64,000 nt of DNA from Listeria ivanovii subsp. londoniensis (lineage in GTDB: Bacteria > Bacillota > Bacilli > Lactobacillales > Listeriaceae): NCBI RefSeq assembly GCF_000763495.1, contig NZ_CP009576.1, positions 2,490,001 to 2,554,000 on the forward strand, read 5' to 3'. Shown here piece by piece: positions 35,789 through 44,349 of this stretch (its first letter is position 1; each line of letters opens with the position of its first letter). Position numbers and translations under genes: made by a program. Below the pieces are notes generated by a model. That model was not told the DNA's origin. It was given only the letters and a program-made list of their open reading frames with translations, and ran no database searches.

Positions 35789-35820
35789 TTTATACTCGCT
35801 GTTAAAACAGCGAGTATAAA
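35789..35820 (+). other. Intercistronic 14-bp hairpin without U-tract
   Basis: TTTATACTCGCTGT (35789-35802) and ACAGCGAGTATAAA (35807-35820) are perfect arms around a TAAA loop, seven bases before the GGAGG of the next gene. With no T-run it is not an ordinary terminator and may stabilise mRNA or direct processing between cistrons. Confidence 0.75.
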
Positions 35821-35841
35821 CCACTTGGAGGTATCGGAAAC

Positions 35842-36711
35842 GTGGAAAATAGAATATCAGGATCCACCCGTCTACTTAGTTTAATCGGAACACCTATAGA
35901 CCATTCAAAATCTCCTATTATGTATAATTACAGTTTTCAAAAAGCTGGTTTGGATTATGCCTATTTAGCATTTGATATTCCTGTTACTAAGGTAGCAGAT
36001 GCAATTGCTGCGATGAAAACTTTTAATCTTCGCGGTTCTAATGTCACAATGCCTTGCAAAAGTGAAGTTTTAAAATACATGGATGACCTTTCCCCTGCAG
36101 CTCGGATGATTGGCGCAGTTAACACTATTATCAATGAAAATGGGAAACTAACTGGACACATCACTGATGGACTTGGTTTTGCTAGTAATCTACGTGATGC
36201 AGGTGTGGACATTGTTGGTAAAAAGATGACTATTATTGGAGCTGGAGGCGCGGCTACTGCTATCCAAGTTCAATCGGCACTTGATGGCGCAAAGGAAATC
36301 GCCATTTTTAATATAAAAGATGATTTTTACCAAAAAGCTAAACAAACCATTGCTTCTATCAAAAAAGAGGTTCCCGACTGTATCGTTCATATTTATGACT
36401 TAAACGATACAGAAAAATTATATGCAGAGATTGCCACAAGCGAGATCTTAGTAAACGCAACACTCGTTGGCATGCATCCATATGAAAATGCGACACCTGT
36501 CAAAGATGCCACTATTTTCACTAAAGATTTAATTGTGGCCGATGTCGTTTATAACCCTAAAAAAACAAAGTTAATGCTAGATGCAGAAGCAGCTGGTTGC
36601 AAAACAGTTGGTGGACTTGGAATGCTTTTATGGCAAGGTGCTGAGGCATATAAATTATTCACTGGGGAAGACATGCCGGTTTCAGAAGTAAGAGAATTAT
36701 ATTTTAGTTAA
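35842..36711 (+). CDS. Shikimate/quinate 5-dehydrogenase (YdiB/AroE-like)
   Basis: A 289-residue NAD(P)-dependent dehydrogenase between shikimate (or quinate) and the 3-dehydro compound. Substrate-binding HSKSPIMYN (21-29), NVTMPCK with catalytic Lys73, AVNTI (92-96), Asp109 in ITDGLGF, and the dinucleotide loop GAGGAATA (133-140) are all present. The start is GTG 35842, ten bases after GGAGG. Its place in the qui operon argues for a catabolic role instead of aromatic biosynthesis. A related catabolic paralogue exists elsewhere in Listeria (recalled). Confidence 0.9.
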   Translation: MENRISGSTRLLSLIGTPIDHSKSPIMYNYSFQKAGLDYAYLAFDIPVTKVADAIAAMKTFNLRGSNVTMPCKSEVLKYMDDLSPAARMIGAVNTIINENGKLTGHITDGLGFASNLRDAGVDIVGKKMTIIGAGGAATAIQVQSALDGAKEIAIFNIKDDFYQKAKQTIASIKKEVPDCIVHIYDLNDTEKLYAEIATSEILVNATLVGMHPYENATPVKDATIFTKDLIVADVVYNPKKTKLMLDAEAAGCKTVGGLGMLLWQGAEAYKLFTGEDMPVSEVRELYFS

Positions 36712-36744
36712 ACAAATTCATCAGGATTTCGAGAGGAGAAAAAA

Positions 36745-37953
36745 ATGAACGCAAAAAGATTTTATCCAACAGCTATTGCACTTTATTTTACTTATTTTAT
36801 TCATGGTATTGGGGTATCTATTCTCGGCCAATACAAACAAGATTTTGCTGGAATGTGGGGGGCTGACAAACTTTCTGACGGTACATTTGACGTTAGTATG
36901 GTCATTGCCGTTATCGCTGCACTTGGGCTAGGTCGTCTACTTACATTACCGATATCTGGTCCTTTTTCAGATAAATTTGGTCGTAAACCTTCAGCCTTAA
37001 TCGGCGTCGCTTTATACGCTGTTTACTTTATCGGTATTGCCTTTTCACCAAACATGTATATCGCTTATGCATTTGCTTTTGTCGGAGGAGCTGCAAACTC
37101 CTTCTTAGATACGGCTGTAACACCTTCTGTTCTAGAAATTTTCACTAAAAATGGTGCTATTGCCAACATGTTTACGAAATTCTCTATCTCTATCGGGCAA
37201 TTCGTTTTACCTTTTGCGATTGGGATGGTTGCAGCAGCTAACATGTCTTTCCGTACACTATTCATTATCTCAATGGCTTTAATCGTGATTGATGGTTTAA
37301 TTATTGCATTTATGCCATTTCCTCCAATGAATAACAATGTTGGTGGCGAAAAAGCAAAACCAGAAAAAATGAAATTCAATGCAACCAGTTGGGCCATTAT
37401 CGGTATTGGATTTACTTGTACTGCCACTTTCCAACTTTGGCTAAACTGTAACCAGGAACTCGGAAAATTATATGGTATGACCGATCCAAGTAAAATTCAA
37501 TCATTCTATTCACTTGGTACGATGTGCGCTATTTTAATTACCGCAGTTCTCGTGAAGAAATTTATTTTACCCGTGCGTATTCTCATTATTTATCCAGCAA
37601 TTGCTACTTTAATGTTGCTTATTATCTACATTGTTCAAACACCTACTATTTGCTTAATCGGTGGGTTCGTTATTGGTTATGCTGCCGCTGGTGGTGTCTT
37701 GCAACTAGCTGTATCAACTGCCAACGAATTCTTCCCAACTAACAAAGGGAAAATCACTTCCATTGTGATGATTTCTTCAAGCCTTGCAAACTATATTGTT
37801 TTAAACATCGCAAGTTATATTACTAAAGCTGGTGGTATCGAAGGACCAAAATATGTGTTATTATTCAATGTAGTAATAACTATTATTGGAATCTTATTAG
37901 CAATCTTTGTTAATATTCGTTATAAAAATGAATCTAAAATTGCAACTAAATAA
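36745..37953 (+). CDS. MFS transporter, probable hydroaromatic carrier (copy 1)
   Basis: A 402-residue major facilitator with twelve membrane segments, beginning MNAKRFYPTAIALYFTYFIH. The loop 2-3 signature is GPFSDKFGRKPSALIG near residues 71-86. It lies 33 bases after the shikimate dehydrogenase gene with GAGAGGAG as ribosome site, so it is cotranscribed. Operon context suggests uptake of shikimate or quinate. Related to copy 2 downstream (same Asp-Lys-Phe-Gly-Arg-Lys loop, similar N-terminus), pointing to an old tandem duplication. Confidence 0.85.
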   Translation: MNAKRFYPTAIALYFTYFIHGIGVSILGQYKQDFAGMWGADKLSDGTFDVSMVIAVIAALGLGRLLTLPISGPFSDKFGRKPSALIGVALYAVYFIGIAFSPNMYIAYAFAFVGGAANSFLDTAVTPSVLEIFTKNGAIANMFTKFSISIGQFVLPFAIGMVAAANMSFRTLFIISMALIVIDGLIIAFMPFPPMNNNVGGEKAKPEKMKFNATSWAIIGIGFTCTATFQLWLNCNQELGKLYGMTDPSKIQSFYSLGTMCAILITAVLVKKFILPVRILIIYPAIATLMLLIIYIVQTPTICLIGGFVIGYAAAGGVLQLAVSTANEFFPTNKGKITSIVMISSSLANYIVLNIASYITKAGGIEGPKYVLLFNVVITIIGILLAIFVNIRYKNESKIATK

Positions 37954-37956
37954 GTT

Positions 37957-37998
37957 ATGCATTCAACTGAGTAGTCATCTGCTCAGTTGAACTTGCAT
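37957..37998 (+). other. Hairpin between the two MFS genes, no U-tract
   Basis: TTCAACTGAG (37962-37971) pairs perfectly with CTCAGTTGAA (37982-37991), with an outer ATGCA / TGCAT pair. No T-run follows. It stands in a 153-base gap between the two transporter genes and could dampen but not stop transcription. Confidence 0.6.
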
Positions 37999-38106
37999 AT
38001 CGATTGTGAATTACAGCACAAACTCATGCAGTTTATCTATATGATGTGCTTAAAATAAGAGTCATATTTATAATCCCCAAAGTAACTACATAAAGGAGCG
38101 CAAACT

Positions 38107-39300
38107 ATGAAAAACAAATATTTATCTACATCACTCGGACTTTATATGAATTATTTCGTTCATGGGATGGCATTAATCATTATTGCTCAAAATATTGATT
38201 TTTTATCTCAGAAATGGAATACTGATTTAGCTGGTGCAGCTGGTGTTGTATCCTCGTTTGGGATTGGTAAGTTATTAGCCGTTTTTGTTTCTGGTAAACT
38301 TTCAGATAAGTTTGGCCGTAAACTATCTGTTATTCTTGGTGTATTCTTCTATATTGTCTTTTTGGGCGGGATTTTGCTCAGTCCTAATACGATTGTTGCC
38401 TATGCGTTTGGTATTTCTGCCGGGATTGCAAACTCATTTTTAGACACGGGGACCTATCCTGCACTTATGGAAGCTTATCCGAAAAAAGCAGCATCTGCAA
38501 ATATTGTTGTAAAAGCGTTTGTGCAAGCTGGACAGTTCTTACTACCATTTATGATTGCCTTTATTCTGGCAAACAACTTGTGGTATGGTTGGAGTTTTAT
38601 TGTATTAATTGTTATTTTACTTATCAATCTACTTTATACATTAACTCGTACTTTCCCGCCAATGACTGTTGGAAAGCCACTTGATTTTGAAAAAGAAGTA
38701 GCGAAGGAAAAACAACGAAAAATCCACTTTAGTATTGATGAAATTTGCTTGATTTTATTTGGTTTTGTAGCTCAGACGTTACTTTATATTATGAGTCAAT
38801 GGATTGCCAAATACGGATCCGAAGTGGTTCATATGACAGACAATGCTTCTAGGCTGCTCGTGAGTTATGCTAGTGTTGGGGCGATTATATGCGTGTGCGT
38901 TACCTTTGTTTTAGGAAATCGTGGTGTGAAGACACTTCATATTTTAATCACGTATGTAACGATGACCATGCTGATTTCTTTCACCCTCTTTGCATTTCCA
39001 AATGAGATTGTCTGTTTAGTAGGCGCTTTCTTACTTGGTTATTTCTCTGCTGGTGGAATTATTCAATTAGGATTAACCTTACTTGCGGAAGTTTCTGCAC
39101 GGGGAAAAGGGTTCGTTACAAGTCTCTATACAATTGCTGAAGGAATCGCCGTATTTAGTATTCCACTTATTGCAGCTGCCATTTCTCGCATTGATATTGC
39201 TGCTATTTTCTTATTAAATTCAGGAATCGCTTTATTTGGACTGATTTTGCTGTTGATTGTATTTATTCGAAAAAGGAAGTTTGCTAACGACGCGATTTAA
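38107..39300 (+). CDS. MFS transporter, probable hydroaromatic carrier (copy 2)
   Basis: A 397-residue twelve-segment major facilitator beginning MKNKYLSTSLGLYMNYFVHG, with the loop motif SGKLSDKFGRKLSVILG. AAAGGAG precedes the ATG. It is a diverged relative of the carrier just upstream, and is the last gene before a strong terminator. The two may differ in substrate (for example quinate versus shikimate); the sequence does not say which. Confidence 0.83.
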   Translation: MKNKYLSTSLGLYMNYFVHGMALIIIAQNIDFLSQKWNTDLAGAAGVVSSFGIGKLLAVFVSGKLSDKFGRKLSVILGVFFYIVFLGGILLSPNTIVAYAFGISAGIANSFLDTGTYPALMEAYPKKAASANIVVKAFVQAGQFLLPFMIAFILANNLWYGWSFIVLIVILLINLLYTLTRTFPPMTVGKPLDFEKEVAKEKQRKIHFSIDEICLILFGFVAQTLLYIMSQWIAKYGSEVVHMTDNASRLLVSYASVGAIICVCVTFVLGNRGVKTLHILITYVTMTMLISFTLFAFPNEIVCLVGAFLLGYFSAGGIIQLGLTLLAEVSARGKGFVTSLYTIAEGIAVFSIPLIAAAISRIDIAAIFLLNSGIALFGLILLLIVFIRKRKFANDAI

Positions 39301-39302
39301 AT

Positions 39303-39341
39303 AAAAAGGCCGAGAATTGCCACTCAATTCTCGGCTTTTTT
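39303..39341. terminator. Bidirectional terminator ending the qui operon and ogt
   Basis: GCCGAGAATTG (39309-39319) pairs with CAATTCTCGGC (39325-39335), flanked by A5 and T6. Confidence 0.92.
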
Positions 39342-39792
39342 ATTGTTTTTCTAAATCTAATAACGACTCTTTCATTGATAAACCGCCGCTAAAACCAGTT
39401 AGTTTTCCATTTTTACCGATGACGCGATGACATGGGATGATAACTAATAACGGATTTTTTCCGATTGCCGCTCCCACAGCTCTAACTGCTTTAGGGCGAT
39501 TAATTTGTTCCGCAATTTCCGTGTATGTTCTTGTTTCGCCATATGGGATGGTTTTTAATGCTTCAAAAACTTCCATTTGCAAATTACTGCCGGTTAACTC
39601 GATTGGAAAATCAAACGCTACTATTTCTTTATTTTGGTAAGCACGAATGGCGGTTTTATATTTATTTAATTTCTTGGTATTTTGCGTGGCGTTCAGAAGC
39701 CATTTTTTATCTGTACCTACATAAATAAGTGCCTGCTCGGTTGCAATAAGATAAAGTTCGGCATCAAAAAAACATATTGAATCATAATACAT
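39340..39792 (-). CDS. ogt: O6-methylguanine-DNA methyltransferase
   Basis: A 150-residue suicide DNA repair protein that takes methyl groups from O6-methylguanine onto the Cys of IPCHRVIGKNGKLTG. The helix RAVGAAIGKNP before it is also typical. The ATG at 39792 has GAGGTG six bases upstream. Divergent from adaA, together forming the adaptive response pair that is contiguous (adaA-adaB) in B. subtilis. A -10 TATAAT on the minus strand (39817-39822) has no -35, as expected if methylated AdaA activates it. Confidence 0.92.
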   Translation of the reverse strand: MYYDSICFFDAELYLIATEQALIYVGTDKKWLLNATQNTKKLNKYKTAIRAYQNKEIVAFDFPIELTGSNLQMEVFEALKTIPYGETRTYTEIAEQINRPKAVRAVGAAIGKNPLLVIIPCHRVIGKNGKLTGFSGGLSMKESLLDLEKQ

Positions 39793-39816
39793 TATCGTCA
39801 CCTCTTTCTAAAGGAA

Positions 39817-39822
39817 ATTATA
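39817..39822 (-). promoter_or_regulatory. -10 element of ogt
   Basis: Minus-strand TATAAT about 25 bases upstream of the ogt ATG. No -35 at the right distance, so activator dependence (AdaA) is plausible. Confidence 0.45.
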
Positions 39823-39936
39823 CGCTAGATAGCAGGGATTTCCACTTCCTATTGTTAAAAGAGCAAGATTAGAAAAGTTTTCCTCGCAATTTGTAGTCAG
39901 AACGTTTATGATTAATAAGAAGTTGAGGTGATAAAA

Positions 39937-40491
39937 TTGGCGGATTATTACTTAACCAAAAAACGTTGGTTAGCGATTTCTATGAATGATAAAACGGCAG
40001 ATGGCGAATTTTTCTATGGTGTAACATCCACTAAAATTTTTTGCTATCCGTCCTGTAAATCACGATTACCTAAAAAAGAAAATATCCTTATTTTTAAAAG
40101 TGCTGATGAAGCGATTTCTCATGGTTACCGGGCTTGTAAAAGATGTAAATCTGGTGGCGCAACGCTTCCAGACGCGGAATGGATCGAAAATATTGAAGCG
40201 TACATTGAAGAAAACTTCGCAAAAGCTATAACCTTACAAACAATTGCCGAAGATTGTCACGGTAGCCCATATCACTTACACCGTACTTTTAAACGAATCA
40301 CACAAATCACGCCAATTGCTTTTTTAGAAAATGTGCGGATTACTTATGCAAAAAAACTACTTCAAAATTCCGCTTTATCCATTGAAGAAATCGGCAAACA
40401 ATCTGGTTTCCCAAATCCCTCTCATTTTTCAACAACATTTAAAAGACAGACCGGTTTATCACCAAATCATTTCCGAAAAGCTTATCAATAA
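39937..40491 (+). CDS. adaA: AdaA-type methylphosphotriester-DNA methyltransferase and AraC activator
   Basis: A 184-residue sensor of alkylated DNA. The N-terminal domain has four zinc cysteines in two pairs (FCYPSCKSRLPKK and RACKRCKSG), one of which accepts the methyl group, after which the C-terminal AraC-type HTH pair (about 95-180; IAEDCHGSPYHLHRTFK, IGKQSGFPNPSHFSTTFKRQ) activates transcription. The probable start is TTG 39937 with GAGGTG six bases away; the GTG at 39928 is part of that site. The glyA-like third domain with the O6 transferase is separate here (ogt, divergent). Confidence 0.9.
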   Translation: MADYYLTKKRWLAISMNDKTADGEFFYGVTSTKIFCYPSCKSRLPKKENILIFKSADEAISHGYRACKRCKSGGATLPDAEWIENIEAYIEENFAKAITLQTIAEDCHGSPYHLHRTFKRITQITPIAFLENVRITYAKKLLQNSALSIEEIGKQSGFPNPSHFSTTFKRQTGLSPNHFRKAYQ

Positions 40492-40499
40492 AATATAGA

Positions 40500-41384
40500 A
40501 TGGATGAAACTTATATGACACATATAACATTACCAATTATTGAAGACTGGGAAGGACTAACGCTCAGTACAATTTTACAAGAAAAATTTCACTTAGGAAA
40601 AAAAGCACGACATGAAATTAGAATGTCTCATGATGTTCTACTTAATAACAAGCCTTTTGACGATTGGAATACACCTCTTTTTGTTGGTGCTAGTTTGTCT
40701 TTGCCTGTCATTTTGCATGAAAAAATTGATGTGTATGAATATGATTTAGAAGTTATTTATGAGGATGATTTTTTACTCGTCGTTAATAAACCTGTTGGTA
40801 TGAAAACACATCCAAATGACTCTTATGAAACAGATACTTGTGCGAATGCAGTTCAGTATTATTTAGAACAAACGAACCAAGATGCAAATGCGCTAGCGGT
40901 TCATCGTTTAGATCAGACAACTTCTGGTTTGGTTCTTTTTGCTAAAAATAAACTGGCGATTGCTGGACTTTCATGGCAAATGGAAAATCGCGCTATCCAC
41001 CGGACTTATCTTGCAGCAGTGGATGGTACTTGGGGACTTGTGATGCAGACAATTAATAAGCCAATTGGTGAAGATAGACATCATGGTTCCAGACGTCAAA
41101 TTAGTCCATATGGCCAGCCTGCTGTCACACATATTACCGTTTTAGAAAATGATACTGAAAAAAATACATCCATTGTCGAATGTCAAATTGAAACTGGCCG
41201 GACACACCAAATTCGCGTTCATCTAAGTGGAATTGGTCATCCGATTATTGGTGATACGCTTTACGGTGGTTCTCCGCGTGCCAACCGCATTATGTTACAT
41301 GCAGAAAAGCTACACCTAAATCATCCATTTAAAGGCAAAGAAATGAATTTTTCTGCGCCCGCTGGTGATGATTGGGTATTTTAA
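40500..41384 (+). CDS. RluA family pseudouridine synthase
   Basis: A 294-residue RNA pseudouridine synthase. An S4-like N-terminus (LSTILQEKFHLGKKARHEIR) is followed by the catalytic motif VHRLDQTTSGLVLFAKN with the active Asp, and later ETGRTHQIRVHLSGIGHPIIGD. It lies eight bases after adaA and may be cotranscribed. The start at 40500 has no clear ribosome site; the ATG at 40515 is an alternative. Target RNA unknown. Confidence 0.87.
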   Translation: MDETYMTHITLPIIEDWEGLTLSTILQEKFHLGKKARHEIRMSHDVLLNNKPFDDWNTPLFVGASLSLPVILHEKIDVYEYDLEVIYEDDFLLVVNKPVGMKTHPNDSYETDTCANAVQYYLEQTNQDANALAVHRLDQTTSGLVLFAKNKLAIAGLSWQMENRAIHRTYLAAVDGTWGLVMQTINKPIGEDRHHGSRRQISPYGQPAVTHITVLENDTEKNTSIVECQIETGRTHQIRVHLSGIGHPIIGDTLYGGSPRANRIMLHAEKLHLNHPFKGKEMNFSAPAGDDWVF

Positions 41385-41396
41385 AAAGCCACAACA

Positions 41397-41788
41397 TTAC
41401 GTCGTGACTTCCGTGCAGATTTCTACTTTCATTTTATCGGGGGCTTCCAAAAATACTGCATAATGATTTTCACCGCCAGCAAATGGATACCTATCTTCAT
41501 AAAGAAGTTTTACTCCTGCTGCTCTTAACTTGTCTCGAAAGAAATCAACTCGTTCTTTCGAGACACCGTGAAAAGCCAAGTGATTGAGTCCAATTCGCTT
41601 GCGGTGATAACCATCTGCCAAAAATTTTTCCTCCGTTTGGACAAATACTAAATAAGTGTCCTCGTATTTATAACTAAAACCAGCATTCCACGTCTAATAC
41701 AATTCAAACGAAAGCAGTTCTAACAACTCAACCAAAACAAATGACTTTTTTCTAAATCTTCTACATAAATTTCCACATGATGTAACAT
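41397..41788 (-). pseudogene. VOC/glyoxalase-fold protein, inactivated by frameshift and nonsense codon
   Basis: From the ATG at 41788, with GGGGAGGCG upstream, the minus strand encodes MLHHVEIYVEDLEKSHLFW, the usual start of a vicinal-oxygen-chelate protein. The frame then shifts after about 19 codons: homologous sense (ELLELLSFELY) continues in another frame, hits an in-frame TAG where Gln or similar is expected, and continues TWNAGFSYKYEDTYLVFVQT into the intact 3' half (GLNHLAFHGVSKERVDFFRD to KVEICTEVTT). Two independent lesions imply decay. The start is only six bases after the AlkD-like stop codon, so it was the last gene of the akr-alkD operon. Confidence 0.85.
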
Positions 41789-41794
41789 TTCCGT

Positions 41795-42451
41795 TTACGC
41801 CTCCCCGATATGCTTGAGCGCTTCTCTTTTACTAAGCGGGGCAAGTGAATGGTTTTTCACAAAATGTCGGACTTCCTCTGGGCTTTCTTTTGCGTATTGA
41901 CGAAGCGCCCAACCAATGGCTTTTTGAATAAAGAACTCCTTAGAATCTAGCCATTTTTCACAATTTGAAAATAATAGTTCTGCATCTGTTTTTTCTTTAT
42001 ACTTGAGTTGAAATAAAATTGCCGTCCGCGCTAGCCAAATATTATTCCCATCAATCCATTTCGCATTATAACTAGGAATAAGTTCAGGATACGTCGCAAA
42101 ATGATTACTTATTACTGTTCCTGCTAACCCATCTACTGTATCCCACCAAGATTTATGCACAACTAATTCTTCATATACCGAAATAGCCTCACTTGCTTGT
42201 TTTTTTCCGTAACGACTAAGTAAATCAATCGCCACATATTGAAATTCACGCTCTGCTTCTTGAAATAGTATTTTTACTAGCCTTAACAAATCAACCGGTT
42301 CTCCTTGCTCTTTTAAAAATGTTGCGAGCAATTTTTTTCGTTCACCTGCTCTAATTCCTAAAAAAGTAAATTGATTTTTCATGTATACTTCCATGGGCTT
42401 TGCATCTACATGCGAACCATTCACGCGAAAGAGTGTTTGAATATCCCTCAT
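41795..42451 (-). CDS. AlkD-like DNA alkylation repair protein
   Basis: A 218-residue HEAT-repeat DNA glycosylase-like protein. The family hallmark SWWDTVDGLAGTVISNHF is intact, together with LLSRYGKKQASEAISVYEEL and the C-terminal QKAIGWALRQYAKESPEEV. AlkD removes 3- and 7-alkylpurines without flipping the base. It overlaps the aldo-keto reductase gene by four bases (ATGA) and lies near ogt/adaA, giving a local group of alkylation repair genes. The start at 42451 is chosen because of the overlap. Confidence 0.87.
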   Translation of the reverse strand: MRDIQTLFRVNGSHVDAKPMEVYMKNQFTFLGIRAGERKKLLATFLKEQGEPVDLLRLVKILFQEAEREFQYVAIDLLSRYGKKQASEAISVYEELVVHKSWWDTVDGLAGTVISNHFATYPELIPSYNAKWIDGNNIWLARTAILFQLKYKEKTDAELLFSNCEKWLDSKEFFIQKAIGWALRQYAKESPEEVRHFVKNHSLAPLSKREALKHIGEA

Positions 42452-43332
42452 TCGGATTTCTCGCCCGTCAAAAAGGCACGTTCCCGTTCAATACTACTTA
42501 AAAAATATTCTAAATCATCTGGATCTGGACCAACTCGTTTCCCCGTTTCCAAACGATCCATTTTTTCCATATCACTTGCATCCAATTGAAAATAAGATAA
42601 CTGGGCGTTTTCTTCAATTCGGGTAGACGTGATGGATTTTGGAAAAATAATCGTATTTCGATTTAAATGCCATTGTAAAATCACCTGATCAACAAAGGCG
42701 CCATGTTTTTTTGCAATTGCATTAATAACTGGATTTTGCATTAAAATTCCCTTTGCAAGTGGGGACCATGCAGCATGCGCAATATTTTGTTCTGCTAAAT
42801 ATTTCCTTAAGTCATTTTGCGGCAAAAGTGGATGCGTCTCAACCTGATTTAATACTGGCTTTTGGTTTGCCGCAACTAATAAATCACTTAAATGATGTTG
42901 TTTAAAATTGGCAACACCAATAGATTTAATCAATTTTTCATCTTGTAAACGTTCCATCGCTCGCCAAGAATCGCGATACTTTCCTGCTACTGGCCAATGA
43001 ATTAAATATAAGTCCAAATAGTCCAACTTTAAATTTTTCAAAGTTCGTTCAAATGCAAATAGAGTTTCGTCGTAACCGAGATCACCGTTCCAAACTTTCG
43101 AACTAATAAATAGCTCTTCGCGTGAAATAGCACTATCGACAATGGCTTGCCCTACGATTGCCTCATTATTATAAACTGCTGCTGTATCAAATAACCGGTA
43201 ACCAACCTCAATAGCCTTTTCTACAGCACCAGCGATGAATTCTTGCTCTGTCACTTGGAAGACACCAAGCCCAATATAAGGAATCGATACATCTCCAGGT
43301 AAAATCATTCTGTCTTGTAATGTTTTTGTCAA
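42448..43332 (-). CDS. Aldo-keto reductase
   Basis: A 294-residue NADPH-dependent carbonyl reductase of the AKR superfamily. The catalytic tetrad can be seen: Asp (LFDTAA), Tyr (AVYNNE), Lys (SSKVWN) and His (LIHWP), with the C-terminal coenzyme loop IIFPKSITSTRIEEN. The start is TTG 43332, eight bases after GGAGG. Translationally coupled to the AlkD-like gene. Substrate unknown; YtbE/YvgN-like proteins act on methylglyoxal. Confidence 0.88.
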   Translation of the reverse strand: MTKTLQDRMILPGDVSIPYIGLGVFQVTEQEFIAGAVEKAIEVGYRLFDTAAVYNNEAIVGQAIVDSAISREELFISSKVWNGDLGYDETLFAFERTLKNLKLDYLDLYLIHWPVAGKYRDSWRAMERLQDEKLIKSIGVANFKQHHLSDLLVAANQKPVLNQVETHPLLPQNDLRKYLAEQNIAHAAWSPLAKGILMQNPVINAIAKKHGAFVDQVILQWHLNRNTIIFPKSITSTRIEENAQLSYFQLDASDMEKMDRLETGKRVGPDPDDLEYFLSSIERERAFLTGEKSE

Positions 43333-43511
43333 ACCAAAAACCTCCTCACGAAAATCATTTGTGAACTTTTTCTCTTAAAATGAATTATACACTATTTTCG
43401 CAAATTTATATTTTAAAACCAGTATACCGAAATGAGCCTTACTCTCCTAATAAAAAGTCATAAAAAAACAACTTTTTTTATTCATTTTCTTAAATACCTA
43501 AAAACAGCCAT

Positions 43512-43525
43512 TGGAAACGCTGTCA
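43512..43525. promoter_or_regulatory. CcpA catabolite-response element
   Basis: TGGAAACGCTGTCA matches the cre consensus TGNAANCGNTNNCA at every fixed position. It is in the 383-base gap between the divergent aldo-keto reductase and phosphate transport genes, about 190 bases from either, so either could be controlled. Confidence 0.7.
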
Positions 43526-43645
43526 GAGTCATTATTTGTCTAACTGTCGAAAAAAAGTTTCCTATTTATTCCCATCCTATGTTAGTATTAATTTGTGGTA
43601 AAAATCTATCATGTTTTTATTTCTTTTTGTTAACTTATCGTTAAG

Positions 43646-43676
43646 AAAAAAGCTCCCTTTTAAATCGAAAGTGAGC
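43646..43676 (-). terminator. Orphan minus-strand terminator upstream of the Pit genes
   Basis: GCTCCCTTT (43652-43660) and AAAGTGAGC (43668-43676) pair with one mismatch, and the A-run at 43646-43651 becomes a U-run on the minus strand. No minus-strand gene ends here; the genes to the right run the other way. It may end an antisense RNA or be a relic. Confidence 0.6.
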
Positions 43677-43715
43677 ATTTATTAATGACCAAAAATGATC
43701 GGGGGAATTAAGGAA

Positions 43716-44336
43716 ATGGCTTTTAAAAACAAAAAAGACCGTTTTGCTTCGTTGTTACATGACATTGCAGTAAATTTACATGAAGGTGCGAATTTTTTTG
43801 CAACGTATAACATCAATTCGGTGGAGGACTTACATACTTTCTCGAATAAAATCAAAGAATATGAAACAGCTGGGGATTCCATGGTTCACAAAATGATTAT
43901 GGAATTGAACGATGCTTTTATTACACCAATCGAACGCGAGGATATGTTAGAACTTACCAATCGCCTAGACGATGTAATGGATGCACTTGATGAAACAGCT
44001 TTTTCACTAGAAATCTGCCAAATCACTCATTATGATGAATACATGACTAAATTTATCCAAGCGATTCAAGCAAGCACTGTTGAAATTGAAAAAGCAGTTG
44101 ACCTTGTTTTTGATAAAAAATTAAAAGATGTTCGTAAACTTGCGATTCAAATTAAAGATTACGAATCCCAGTGTGATGATGTTTACCGCGAATCACTTAT
44201 CCAACTTTTCCAAAATGAAAAAGATCCAATCAAACTTATTCGTCTAAGAGAAGTTTATGAAAAATTAGAAGACATTGCTGATAGTTGTCAAAGTGTTGCT
44301 AACACGCTTGAATCAATTGTCATGAAAAATGCGTAA
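43716..44336 (+). CDS. PhoU-like DUF47 protein, Pit accessory
   Basis: A 206-residue all-helical cytosolic protein, MAFKNKKDRFASLLHDIAVN, of the DUF47/PhoU_div family. These proteins pair with low-affinity Pit transporters and probably control them. The start 43716 has GGGGG and AAGG upstream; a preceding in-frame ATG lacks a site. Fourteen bases separate it from the pit gene, so they form an operon. Confidence 0.87.
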   Translation: MAFKNKKDRFASLLHDIAVNLHEGANFFATYNINSVEDLHTFSNKIKEYETAGDSMVHKMIMELNDAFITPIEREDMLELTNRLDDVMDALDETAFSLEICQITHYDEYMTKFIQAIQASTVEIEKAVDLVFDKKLKDVRKLAIQIKDYESQCDDVYRESLIQLFQNEKDPIKLIRLREVYEKLEDIADSCQSVANTLESIVMKNA

Positions 44337-44349
44337 GGGGCCTAGATAG

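Noticed and set aside
43432-43644. 70-codon plus-strand frame in the gap before the Pit genes
   Set aside because: No ribosome site, composition like non-coding DNA, and it runs through the cre site and several T-runs.
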